Below are positions 8,511 through 17,061 of a stretch of DNA of 64,000 nucleotides, one piece after another. The first letter of the stretch is position 1. Each line of letters opens with the position of its first letter. This stretch comes from Candidatus Berkiella aquae (GTDB lineage Bacteria; Pseudomonadota; Gammaproteobacteria; Berkiellales; Berkiellaceae), in contig NZ_LKAJ02000001.1 in assembly GCF_001431295.2 (NCBI RefSeq), positions 2,418,001 to 2,482,000 on the forward strand, given 5' to 3'. The position numbers and the translations under genes were made by a program. Under the pieces are notes generated by a model. The model saw only the letters and a list, made by a program, of their open reading frames with translations, was not told the origin of the DNA and did no database searches.

Positions 8511-11228
8511 TCAGATTTTAACTTTATTGCGACGCTGAACAGATAGCGTTCTCTCAATAGGACGAGTATTTCCAGCTAACCGACTTGAACGACGCAGTGT
8601 ATAGCTATTTAATAACGGTTTAACCTGTTTTTTCTCAACCTGCTGTTTTATTTTGGCTTTAACTTCTTTCATATTAGTGAAACGAACCATCGTATTAACG
8701 GTAGGATCGCCTTCACGAATCATCGTGCCTTGTCTTGCATTGGTTTTAGCTAAACCATGCCGAGCTAAAATGGTTTGCCATTCTTTCATTGATTTGAAAT
8801 TACGAATTTCATTCATTTCTTCAGCAACCGGAACATCATAGACTGCATTATAGACACTATGTGCTAAATTGGCATAATCTCTTTTGGATTCATTCGTCAC
8901 ATCATGATCGACCAATAAAAAAGTGCCTCCGGGTCTTAATACACGTCGAATTGAAGCGAGAAAGGCATCTAATTTTTCCGTTGGAATATGATGAAGACCA
9001 ATAAAACAGGTAATCAAATCGACGCTATTATCTTTATAATCGTTTTGGCTTAATGGTTGATAATCATTTAATGGCACAAAACGATTATAAGGTCTTGGAA
9101 AACCACTTTGAATGTAATCCGTCATCGATTCTTCTGTATTGACTACACTAATATCACCTTGGATATTGAGTTTACGCTTAAACGAACGGATAAAACGACC
9201 CGGATAGCCAATTTCAATCATGCCATTAATCGGATCTTTACGATCGCTCATTAATGCTTTCGCTTGCTCACTCAAATCTTGCTTAATCGTATTTAAAGAT
9301 TTGAATATCTGTCTTGTTGTTTGCAGCATAGAAGGTTTTATTTCAGCAATACGATTTCTCAATTCTGTATAGATTTGTTCTTTAGTATCTGCATAAGAAA
9401 GAATGTCTTCTAATAGATGATAGAGTTTATCTTTATCAACACGTTGTAAAATATTTTCTAAGAATCCACCAAACAGTTCTTTTCGCTGTTTAGAGGCTAA
9501 TATATTTTTATAGAAATGACGGTCATTCCTTTTTTTAGTGACATATTGCTCCGCAAATCGGCTAGAGAATCGGTTTTCAGGATCCACTTTCTTTTTTTTC
9601 TCTGCCACCTTGCGCGCAGTAGGATACCCCTGCTCAAATTGCTTCTCAGAAGCAACCGCTTGATAGGGTAAATAAAACGTTCCTTTATGCTTTAAACTAA
9701 GCTCTGTCGCTTCTCTAATCCATTTTTTTGATTTAATGATTTCTTCTGGTCTTAGTAACTGATTAAAACATAAGACAACTGCAAATCTATCCCCTTTATT
9801 GGCATAGCCCATTTTAGTGATATTATCTTTTGCCACATATCTTACGGTCGCATTAATCAGTGGCACATCATTAGCCTTTAACAAGCTCGATAATTCTTGT
9901 AAAAATGCTTCAAGATTTTTTCCTGGAATAAAATATTCCTGCAACCATTCTGCTTGACTCTCTGAATTATTAAACATTGCATTAATCGGCGGATGCATAA
10001 TTTCATTGGCAGTCAACTTATTTTGATTGTTAAGTAGTCTTCTTTTTTCATATCGCCAATAGAAATTACGAAAGGATTTGGTATTTCTTAAAAAATTTAC
10101 TGCAATGCGTTCAAAGCGTTGACCACGCTTTGGTTCTTTTTGCAAATCAGGTATAGGAACTACCGAGGTTGTGTCCTCTTTAACATAGTTTACAGCCACA
10201 CCTTCGCCTAATAAATCATGGCTATCCAATGATAAGCGAAACAAATGCATCTTGGCCTTTTTGTCATTTTTAACGTTCCGATAAAAATAATTGACATAAT
10301 CTTTAATGGTGACAGTTTCACTTTTCTCCGTTAACAAATGATTTTTAGCTAATTTTATTTCTGCTTTCAATACAATACCGAATTGCCCAAATCCACCAAT
10401 CACATAACCGAACAATTCATCTTTGGGAGTCAGCTTTTTTATTTTTCCTGAAGGATCCATGATGGTTAAACTTTTAATCGTATTGGCGACTGTGCCAGCT
10501 TTATGCCAACCATGAATATTGGTACCAATCGAACCACCAATGCTAAATATATTAGAAGCTTGCATCACTTTAACGGCCAAGTGATGTTGATTTGCTTTAA
10601 GTTGCAAATCTCCCCAAGTGGCGCCTGCATCGACTGTCGCTGTTTTTTTACCGGCATTAATGGTGATTTGATTTAATCGACTCATATCAATCGCAATATT
10701 ATTATCAGTGGGCATAAATTGCTGACCTTGGCTTTTGCCTGCACCAATAATTGAAATTTTTTGTCCTTGCTTAGCGGCCTCTTTCACTATACTTTGTAAT
10801 CGTTTGATGGTTTTGGGCTGTTCAATCACTGCAGTCTGTGTATAAAGCTTACCGCCGGATACAACTTGATTAGCTTGATTCTTTTTAGGAATAAAATAAA
10901 AGGAAACTAAATTAGGATTAATGATACCTAATGGAAAAGCTAAAAACCCCAGAAGATTTTTAATCGATAAATCATATTTTTTTGCAGCTAATTTACGATT
11001 GCCAACTATACGATAAAAACAGGCAGCCAATATTGCTCCCACCGTATCAACCAACGCTAATATTGGAAAAAATAACGTAAAAAGCATTCGTACTTCTAAA
11101 GCGCGCAATGGTTTTTTGTACCAAGAATTGTTGCTTTTTACATATATTTTGTCTATCCAGCTCGCCGGGATTTCGGATAACTTGCCTGCTTTTGGCAAAG
11201 AATATCTAATCTTATTTAGTATATTCAT
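8511..11228 (-). CDS. FAD-linked oxidase fused to a SAM-dependent methyltransferase
   Basis: About 905 residues in two enzymes. After a hydrophobic N-terminal region (MLFTLFFPILALVDTVGAIL), residues about 120-300 are a PCMH-type FAD-binding domain with IGAGKSQGQ, ATVDAGATWGDL and SIGGSIGTNIHG, as in the DprE1/alditol-oxidase family. A C-terminal oxidase region ends near residue 590. Residues about 650-860 are a class I methyltransferase with DLITCFIGLHHI and RRVLRPGGTFLLVDHD. The start at 11228 has AAGG upstream; a TTG 21 bases further up, overlapping the upstream stop, is the alternative. It follows its partner gene by 17 bases. Oxidation followed by methylation of one (possibly lipid-linked) substrate is inference. 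Confidence 0.75.
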   Translation of the reverse strand: MNILNKIRYSLPKAGKLSEIPASWIDKIYVKSNNSWYKKPLRALEVRMLFTLFFPILALVDTVGAILAACFYRIVGNRKLAAKKYDLSIKNLLGFLAFPLGIINPNLVSFYFIPKKNQANQVVSGGKLYTQTAVIEQPKTIKRLQSIVKEAAKQGQKISIIGAGKSQGQQFMPTDNNIAIDMSRLNQITINAGKKTATVDAGATWGDLQLKANQHHLAVKVMQASNIFSIGGSIGTNIHGWHKAGTVANTIKSLTIMDPSGKIKKLTPKDELFGYVIGGFGQFGIVLKAEIKLAKNHLLTEKSETVTIKDYVNYFYRNVKNDKKAKMHLFRLSLDSHDLLGEGVAVNYVKEDTTSVVPIPDLQKEPKRGQRFERIAVNFLRNTKSFRNFYWRYEKRRLLNNQNKLTANEIMHPPINAMFNNSESQAEWLQEYFIPGKNLEAFLQELSSLLKANDVPLINATVRYVAKDNITKMGYANKGDRFAVVLCFNQLLRPEEIIKSKKWIREATELSLKHKGTFYLPYQAVASEKQFEQGYPTARKVAEKKKKVDPENRFSSRFAEQYVTKKRNDRHFYKNILASKQRKELFGGFLENILQRVDKDKLYHLLEDILSYADTKEQIYTELRNRIAEIKPSMLQTTRQIFKSLNTIKQDLSEQAKALMSDRKDPINGMIEIGYPGRFIRSFKRKLNIQGDISVVNTEESMTDYIQSGFPRPYNRFVPLNDYQPLSQNDYKDNSVDLITCFIGLHHIPTEKLDAFLASIRRVLRPGGTFLLVDHDVTNESKRDYANLAHSVYNAVYDVPVAEEMNEIRNFKSMKEWQTILARHGLAKTNARQGTMIREGDPTVNTMVRFTNMKEVKAKIKQQVEKKQVKPLLNSYTLRRSSRLAGNTRPIERTLSVQRRNKVKI

Positions 11229-11245
11229 TGTTTTATACCTTATAC

Positions 11246-12268
11246 TCAAAAATCATGAATCAATTTAATGGCTATTTTATTCCTTTTTAACTGCCTGACT
11301 GTTTTAGTGAGATCCTTAGTCTTAACGTCTAATTCAACTATTTTATTTTTATCAACATAGTTTCGATATTCATAGAGAAACTGATTGCTGTTCAATTTTT
11401 CGCATTGTTTATCTGATGCCGACACTTTCACTTGCACCCATTCTTGACCTGCAATTGTTTTTATTTGCACTTGATTGGTAGCAAATTTTTCAACTATTTT
11501 TTGAAATTCACCATAACGTGGCACTTCAAGATGGTAATATAGATTTTTTGAATTCTTTTTCTTATAGGGTTTACCAATGACCCTTATCTCTCGATTTACT
11601 TTTCTGATTTGCTCAACTGTTTTATTGCTTTTGACTAAAATATGAATTTTATCTGCTGGTGCATTTTGCGGTTGTTTATACCACCAAGCAATGGGGGCTG
11701 AAATCGTTTGTCTTGTTAAAGATTCCATTGTTGTAAAAAGCATTGTTATATAATCTATTAACGAACGATCGGATGACGTTTTAAAAGCCTGCCACAACAT
11801 TTTTAATTTTCTTAAATAGGGAAAATGATAAAATGGCGTATGTTGCAAAAAATCACCATACTCTGACACGACCTTGCCAACTTCATTTTGGAATGTTGTT
11901 TGATTCTGGTTTCGCAGAAAAGGGAACAAAATCAATGAAGTGATGCCTTTTGCTAAATGCCCTGCTGTAATCGAACAGCCAATAAACAAATTCATGAGCA
12001 TATACTCTGAAAATAGAATTTCACGATGGGAATGATGGCGTTTAGCAACGCGATAAGATTGAAAAAATACTCGCCAAAAACCAGCAATTTGCTTGAAATA
12101 GGGAAATTGAAAGAAGGGTGTCCCTTTTTTAAGGGTCCTCCCTAATTCCTTCGCCATTTCAACGTTGCGCCATTCTGGTGCGGTTAAATAGGTTTGCATC
12201 AATGGCCGTTGGTAAGCCGAATGCTTATGAATCAAATTGGAATTTAATCTGTCAGTAAATCTTCCCAT
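11246..12268 (-). CDS. Unrecognised protein in operon with the FAD oxidase/methyltransferase
   Basis: I do not recognise this 340-residue protein. The start at 12268 (MGRFTDRLNSN) is preceded by GAGGTGG at about eight bases. The first half contains two similar segments, GTPFFQFPYFKQIAGFWRVF and HTPFYHFPYLRKLKMLWQAF, an internal repeat of roughly 20 residues, separated by a hydrophobic stretch (LFIGCSITAGHLAKGITSLI). The second half is charged and strand-rich. The stop codon lies 17 bases before the fusion gene, so the two are probably cotranscribed and may act on the same membrane-associated substrate. Confidence 0.65.
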   Translation of the reverse strand: MGRFTDRLNSNLIHKHSAYQRPLMQTYLTAPEWRNVEMAKELGRTLKKGTPFFQFPYFKQIAGFWRVFFQSYRVAKRHHSHREILFSEYMLMNLFIGCSITAGHLAKGITSLILFPFLRNQNQTTFQNEVGKVVSEYGDFLQHTPFYHFPYLRKLKMLWQAFKTSSDRSLIDYITMLFTTMESLTRQTISAPIAWWYKQPQNAPADKIHILVKSNKTVEQIRKVNREIRVIGKPYKKKNSKNLYYHLEVPRYGEFQKIVEKFATNQVQIKTIAGQEWVQVKVSASDKQCEKLNSNQFLYEYRNYVDKNKIVELDVKTKDLTKTVRQLKRNKIAIKLIHDF

Positions 12269-12387
12269 GGCACACACCACCTCACAGTTAAGAGATGGCA
12301 ATCATATGTAAGTGAACGCTCACTTTCAATCAAAAGTGCAACAAATGATAGGATTTCTGACGAAATGCTATATGTTATTCGGTCAAC

Positions 12388-14535
12388 TTATATTTTCTTG
12401 GGCCTACTCGTGCTAGGTTGCGGGGCTTGTTCTCGAATTTTTTCCTCAAAAAAGGCTACCTTGGTTTTAATCTCCGATTGCGCAATACTCTGTTCACCTT
12501 TGGGTTTTTCTTCAGTTTTTTTGGTGGATTGTTCAAACTGTTGGCTTTGAGCCGCTACAACACCAGGTGGGATACTCCCTAAAAGCATGGGACGACTGCG
12601 CGCACTTGAAGAGGAGGAAGCTGAAGCTCCAGTAGAAGGACCAGAGGAAGAGGCAACTGAAGCAGGAGACGATGGCCCCGAAGAGGAGGCATAAGAAGTG
12701 CTCGCTGATGAAGATGAACGACTTTTTTTAACAGGCACTCTATCACCCGCCACTCGAGGCAAATTCAATAAGTTTACATTTTCCATTCCATCTCTTCTAA
12801 TCAGTATTCTTTCTGCCAAAGCCGCTTTTGCTGCGGGGTTGGAAGCGCTATCTATTGGTTTCTCATGATTGTGATTCACAATACTCAGACTGGCTTTATA
12901 CTGACGAAGCAGTTTAATCATTTCCACTTGATTTAACCGTTGTGCGGTTTCTGTCGTCATGCCCATTTTAACGGCATAATGCATAGCCGTATTGCCTTGA
13001 TTATCTTGCGCATTGATATCAATTTTTCCGGCACTTAAAATCTCACGCATTGCTTTGATATTCTTTCCTGATGCCGCATAGTGTAACAAATTAAAGCCAT
13101 TGCGATCGACTACATCCAGATTGCCTTCATGAGAAATAAGATACTTCATCATACTACTATTGCCAAATTTTGCAGCATAATGCAACGGAGTTGCTCCAGA
13201 TGCATCTGAAACATTAACATCAACATGATGACGTCTCAATGTTTTTACTACCGAATCATTACCTGACAGACACGCAATGTGTAAGGGTGTCCACCCACCA
13301 TCTGAGACAGGTTGATTGACATCAGCCCCATAGCGAACCAGCAGATCTATCAGATGTCTATCAGTTTCTGCATTAATATCAGTCAATATTCGATTTTTAT
13401 TAATGAATTCAGCACTTCTTTCTATCGTAATATAATCTCTTAAAAGAAATTCTGCGAATTCAATTTGATTTGACTTAAAGGCATTTTTTAATAACAGTTT
13501 AGCAGTTTCTGGATCATACTCTTTAAATTTAAAATTATCATTTAAGACATCAGCAACCATGGGACCATGAAATTTATGTAAATTGATTCGTTTAACCTTG
13601 ACCTCTAAATTATAAGGAACATACTCGGCTTTCATTGCTGCAAGGCATTCTCTAGCAGAAAGCTCTTTTACATCGGCATCTTTATTATTAGAATCATAAT
13701 ATTTAAATTTCCCATCCTTCGTAATATAAGCGCTCACCGTATGATCGCCTCCAATATGGATAGTAAAATCAATCCACGAATCTGGCCATTGAGCATAAAA
13801 TTCCATTACTCGAATGACATTTTCATCACGAATCGTTGCAGGATCTCCAACCCCTCTATCTCCATAATAACAAATATCAGAAATGACAATGCCCGGTAAC
13901 TTAAGCATACTATATTGTTTTTTACGATCGTCTTGACTTAATTTTCTTTTAGCAGGACCTCCATATAATAATTGCAATTTGTTAGGTGAATGTTGAAACC
14001 AAACCAAGTCATTGATGAGTTGCTGGAACACCTCATTGCCATTTTGATATTGACCTCGCAGTTCAGCTGGCAATTGTTCAAACTCATATTGCCCCTTCCA
14101 CTTTGAGATATATTTTCTGAGCGCCTTAAATTCTCGTTCTCGGCCAGTGCTAACGTAGTATGGATAAAGAAATGACCAGCCATTACAATTACCGTTGCTT
14201 TCAATAAAACTTGCATTGGGAGCAATATTACATTCATATTTATCAATAATTTTATTAATTAATTTTCTGCTTTGAGAAACCCCAGAGCTCGGTAACATTT
14301 TTTCAATACTTGTTGTATTTTTACTACGCAACGCTTTTTCCACGACGTGACCATTTTCATGCCAATAGGCGACAAGCGTTCTGCCCTGCTTTTGTAGAAT
14401 AATGGTATCAATATCGAAGTTTGCCGGGATGGGCTCATCTGGAGCACAAACATGAACGTGGTTATACATACCCCCGTTTAACTGACAATATCTTTCTAAC
14501 TGCGTATTGAGATGTCTCTGGGTAATGTCTGCCAT
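12388..14535 (-). CDS. Ankyrin protein with predicted papain-like cysteine-protease domain (paralog 2)
   Basis: The 715-residue paralog of the protein at 6150-8384 has the same order: protease-like domain (about 1-330), ankyrin repeats (about 385-590) and a Ser-rich tail. The key residues align: Cys117 in GNCNGWSFLYPYY, His265 in GGDHTVSAYITKDGK and Asp281 in YYDSNNKD, with the same spacing as paralog 1 (148 and 16 residues). Good ankyrin repeats include GWTPLHIACLSGNDSVVKTL. The tail is a serine/alanine/proline stretch followed by KTKVAFFEEKIREQ, which also ends paralog 1. The two genes flank the FAD-oxidase operon, which suggests duplication. Only a weak ribosome binding site is seen. Confidence 0.7.
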   Translation of the reverse strand: MADITQRHLNTQLERYCQLNGGMYNHVHVCAPDEPIPANFDIDTIILQKQGRTLVAYWHENGHVVEKALRSKNTTSIEKMLPSSGVSQSRKLINKIIDKYECNIAPNASFIESNGNCNGWSFLYPYYVSTGREREFKALRKYISKWKGQYEFEQLPAELRGQYQNGNEVFQQLINDLVWFQHSPNKLQLLYGGPAKRKLSQDDRKKQYSMLKLPGIVISDICYYGDRGVGDPATIRDENVIRVMEFYAQWPDSWIDFTIHIGGDHTVSAYITKDGKFKYYDSNNKDADVKELSARECLAAMKAEYVPYNLEVKVKRINLHKFHGPMVADVLNDNFKFKEYDPETAKLLLKNAFKSNQIEFAEFLLRDYITIERSAEFINKNRILTDINAETDRHLIDLLVRYGADVNQPVSDGGWTPLHIACLSGNDSVVKTLRRHHVDVNVSDASGATPLHYAAKFGNSSMMKYLISHEGNLDVVDRNGFNLLHYAASGKNIKAMREILSAGKIDINAQDNQGNTAMHYAVKMGMTTETAQRLNQVEMIKLLRQYKASLSIVNHNHEKPIDSASNPAAKAALAERILIRRDGMENVNLLNLPRVAGDRVPVKKSRSSSSASTSYASSSGPSSPASVASSSGPSTGASASSSSSARSRPMLLGSIPPGVVAAQSQQFEQSTKKTEEKPKGEQSIAQSEIKTKVAFFEEKIREQAPQPSTSRPKKI

Positions 14536-15118
14536 AAATATGCTCTATTTTTAAATTCAGAATATCAGTAAGACTTACTAACTCTTGATAAAGTTCTGTG
14601 CAAAGGTGCATATAGTGGGAGCGAATGGCAATGTAACTTTATTGAACTTTTTGAATGACAAAATCGTTCAAATTGTTCAATAAAGCACAGCATTGAGCTT
14701 GAATAATGGGAGCTGGTGGCGATAGTCATGAAAGTAGTATTTGTATCTACACTAAAAATATTAATGATAGCATAGGCGATACAAATGCTACGATTCTCAA
14801 AAGATCTTTTTGAAAAATTGATTTATTAAGTTTAACGTTTCTCTCTAAAGATATTTAACGTACCTACGAACTACAAAATTGTCTATAGATGTCGAGCCCT
14901 TAATTTAAACTTTCATAACTCTACAATCTCATTTCAATACATACTGCCACTTGAGCCATTCGTGTGAGATTAAACAGTTTATCTTTGAATTATGCACCCA
15001 AAGATGCTATTGCTTATTATGCGCATAATTTCTTACCTACATTTAATATGATTTGAAAATCGTATGAATTATCCAATATCATAAATTTGAGAGTATCTAA
15101 TCGGATTAAGGAGAGTTT
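14536..15118. other. 580-base intergenic region
   Basis: No convincing gene. It contains an imperfect inverted repeat at 14637-14685 (listed separately). It also has a 35-codon open frame from ATG 14707 (MGAGGDSHESSI...), which has only a GAG upstream and which I do not trust. Promoters for the divergent ankyrin and DJ-1/PfpI genes must be here. Confidence 0.5.
14637..14685. repeat. 19-bp imperfect inverted repeat
   Basis: Bases 14637-14655 and 14667-14685 are complementary at 17 of 19 positions around an 11-base centre. The arms are AT-rich (CTTTATTGAAC on the left, GTTCAATAAAG on the right). It lies upstream of the divergent genes and could be a regulator site or a transcript end. Confidence 0.6.
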
Positions 15119-15712
15119 ATGGCTAATGAATTAACAGGTTTTAAAATTGCAATGTTAGTGACAGATGGTTTTGAACAATCAGAAATGACTGAACCTAAAA
15201 AAGCATTAGAGGCAGCACACGCTAAAGTCGATATCATCTCTCCCAATAAGCAAACGGTAAAAGGATGGCAACATACGCATTGGGGTGATGAATTTAATGT
15301 AGATGCTAACCTAGATGCAACTAATGCAAAAAACTATGATGCTTTGGTTTTACCTGGTGGCGTCATGAATCCTGATAAATTACGAATCGAACCTAAAGCC
15401 ATCGCTTTTATCAAAAATTTTGTCGATGATAAAAAACCCATTGCTGCTATTTGTCATGGTCCTTGGACACTAATTGAAGCAGGTGGGGTAAAAGGTAAAA
15501 CGGTAACCTCTTGGCCCTCAATCCAAAGCGATTTAAGAAATGCAGGTGCAACATGGGTTGATAAGCAAGTTGTTAGAGATGGTCAATTGGTCACCAGCAG
15601 AAAACCTGATGATCTACCCGCATTTAACGAAGAAATGATTAAAATGATTGCTGAATCGAAATCTAATAAAAAATTAGCGAGAAAACATGGAGAGGGTTTC
15701 AATGCAAAATAG
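15119..15712 (+). CDS. DJ-1/PfpI family protein (type 1 glutamine amidotransferase-like)
   Basis: The 197-residue cytoplasmic protein belongs to the PfpI/YhbO/general-stress-protein-18 branch. It carries the nucleophile elbow AAICHGPW with the conserved Cys-His pair, the upstream LVTDGFEQSE segment with the Glu that supports the Cys, and the VTSWPSI and LVTSRKPDDL segments of the family. Members act in stress protection, as deglycase or glyoxalase, or as chaperone. Start ATG 15119 has AAGGAGA six bases upstream. The following SDR gene starts inside its last codons, so both are made from one transcript with translational coupling. Confidence 0.88.
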   Translation: MANELTGFKIAMLVTDGFEQSEMTEPKKALEAAHAKVDIISPNKQTVKGWQHTHWGDEFNVDANLDATNAKNYDALVLPGGVMNPDKLRIEPKAIAFIKNFVDDKKPIAAICHGPWTLIEAGGVKGKTVTSWPSIQSDLRNAGATWVDKQVVRDGQLVTSRKPDDLPAFNEEMIKMIAESKSNKKLARKHGEGFNAK

Positions 15713-16454
15713 GGTTGCAATTGTCACAGGAGGGGCACAGGGAATTGGTAAAGCCATTACCAAAGAGTTTTTAATTCAAAAAATGACGGTGATAGTGGTT
15801 GATGAAGATAAAACGGCTGGCAAGGAACTTCAAAATGAATATGCAACTCTAGGCTCCATTCTTTTTTACCCCATAGATATCAACAAAGAAAACGAAATTA
15901 AAAAACTCAATGCTTATGTAAAAAAGCATTTTGGAAAATTAGATGCACTTGTCAATAATGCAGGTATATTTAAAAAAGAACCGATTGAAAATCTCTCTCT
16001 CAAAAAATGGCAACAGATTCTCAATACGAATCTCACTAGTGTTTTTTTAATGAGCAAATATTTTACTCCTCTGCTGAAAAAATCGCACGGCTCTATTATT
16101 AACATTGCGTCTACACGTGCTCTCATGTCTGAACCCCATACTGAAGCCTATGCTGCATCTAAAGGAGGAATTGTCGCTTTAACCCATGCCATGGCGATAA
16201 GCTTGGGACCTGAAATAAGAGTAAATTGTATTAGCCCGGGTTGGATAGAAACCAGTGAATGGCAAAAATCAAGTCATCGCGAAAAATCTAAGCATTCAAA
16301 GGAAGATAAAACTCAACACCCCGTCGGCAGGGTCGGAAATCCAGAAGATATCGCATCGCTTGTGCTTTATTTATCAGAAGAAAAGGCCTCATTTATTACT
16401 GGGGCTAATTTTGTAATTGATGGAGGCATGACAAGAAAAATGATTTATGTTTAG
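15702..16454 (+). CDS. Short-chain dehydrogenase/reductase (SDR)
   Basis: This is a 250-residue classical SDR oxidoreductase, NAD(P)-dependent. Visible are the cofactor motif TGGAQGIG near the N-terminus, LVNNAG, the catalytic Ser in IINIAS, the YAASK catalytic Tyr-Lys pair, and the C-terminal FVIDGG typical of FabG-like enzymes. The start at 15702 (MQNRVAIVTGG) is favoured over 15687 because GGAGAGGG lies five bases upstream. It overlaps the end of the DJ-1/PfpI gene by 11 bases. An aspartate-like acidic residue after the second strand (VVDED) suggests NAD preference. The substrate is unknown. Confidence 0.88.
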   Translation: MQNRVAIVTGGAQGIGKAITKEFLIQKMTVIVVDEDKTAGKELQNEYATLGSILFYPIDINKENEIKKLNAYVKKHFGKLDALVNNAGIFKKEPIENLSLKKWQQILNTNLTSVFLMSKYFTPLLKKSHGSIINIASTRALMSEPHTEAYAASKGGIVALTHAMAISLGPEIRVNCISPGWIETSEWQKSSHREKSKHSKEDKTQHPVGRVGNPEDIASLVLYLSEEKASFITGANFVIDGGMTRKMIYV

Positions 16455-16458
16455 CTTG

Positions 16459-16836
16459 CTAATCAGCGGTTTTCTGGTCCAATCGATACCCCTTTGCGAT
16501 TAAGCTATATACAGGCATACCAAAAAATAGCACACCAAAACTAATAAATGTTAACCCTAATGAAAAATCATCAGGATAAAACTGACATCCAGCCACAATC
16601 AAAAATAAACCAGAAAGCATTCCAGTAATATAAGATTTTTTAATAATTTTATTGGTGCTTTTTATTTGGCTGTCACTATAGTTAATAATTTCGTTAATCT
16701 TTTTTGCATACGCAATACAAGCATGCTTATCGCAAGAAAACATATCGTTTTTGCTGCCACATTCACGGCAATTACCTTTATGGCACGCTGGGCAAAGGCC
16801 TATCGCTTGTGTGTCGTGGTGGTTGTAACAGTTCAT
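16459..16836 (-). CDS. B-box-like zinc-binding membrane protein
   Basis: The 125-residue protein starts with Cys/His pairs (MNCYNHHDTQAIGLCPACHK, then CRECG, CDKHAC), the pattern of small bacterial B-box/DUF zinc domains that precede membrane helices. Two hydrophobic segments follow (ITGMLSGLFLIVAGC and FISFGVLFFGMPVYSLIA). It is probably an inner-membrane protein with a cytoplasmic zinc-binding head. Start 16836 has GGAG nine bases upstream. It is convergent with the SDR gene, four bases apart. The function is not known. Confidence 0.75.
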   Translation of the reverse strand: MNCYNHHDTQAIGLCPACHKGNCRECGSKNDMFSCDKHACIAYAKKINEIINYSDSQIKSTNKIIKKSYITGMLSGLFLIVAGCQFYPDDFSLGLTFISFGVLFFGMPVYSLIAKGYRLDQKTAD

Positions 16837-16959
16837 CGCTAAAGCTCCATTATTTCTCCCCAGCTAACCTTTCTATGATATTGCATTCATTTTCACAATT
16901 AATAAGTGATAAAATGGTATATATAGTCGATATAATGAAACAATTTTAAGGGTGTACAG

Positions 16960-17052
16960 GTGAGTAAGAAGATACAGCTCGAACTCAAGCATTTGAAAGA
17001 AGTGCACAAATGCCCGGGCACTCACTATGCCGATATTTTGTGCACTTCTTAA
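16960..17052 (+). other. Possible small RNA or 30-codon ORF with terminal hairpin
   Basis: A perfect TATAAT lies at 16931-16936. A GTG at 16960, following AAGGG, opens 30 codons up to TAA 17050-17052 (KKIQLELKHLKEVHKC...). The last part, 16997-17010 with 17037-17050, is a perfect 14-bp inverted repeat around a 26-base centre that includes the palindrome TGCCCGGGCA. This could be a short transcript ending in a hairpin, a micro-ORF, or a remnant. No -35 box is convincing. Confidence 0.3.
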
Positions 17053-17061
17053 GTGGCCATT

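Noticed and set aside
14707-14814. 35-codon open frame in the ankyrin-DJ-1 spacer
   Set aside because: Only a weak upstream GAG, no signal peptide or recognisable pattern; length is within chance expectation.
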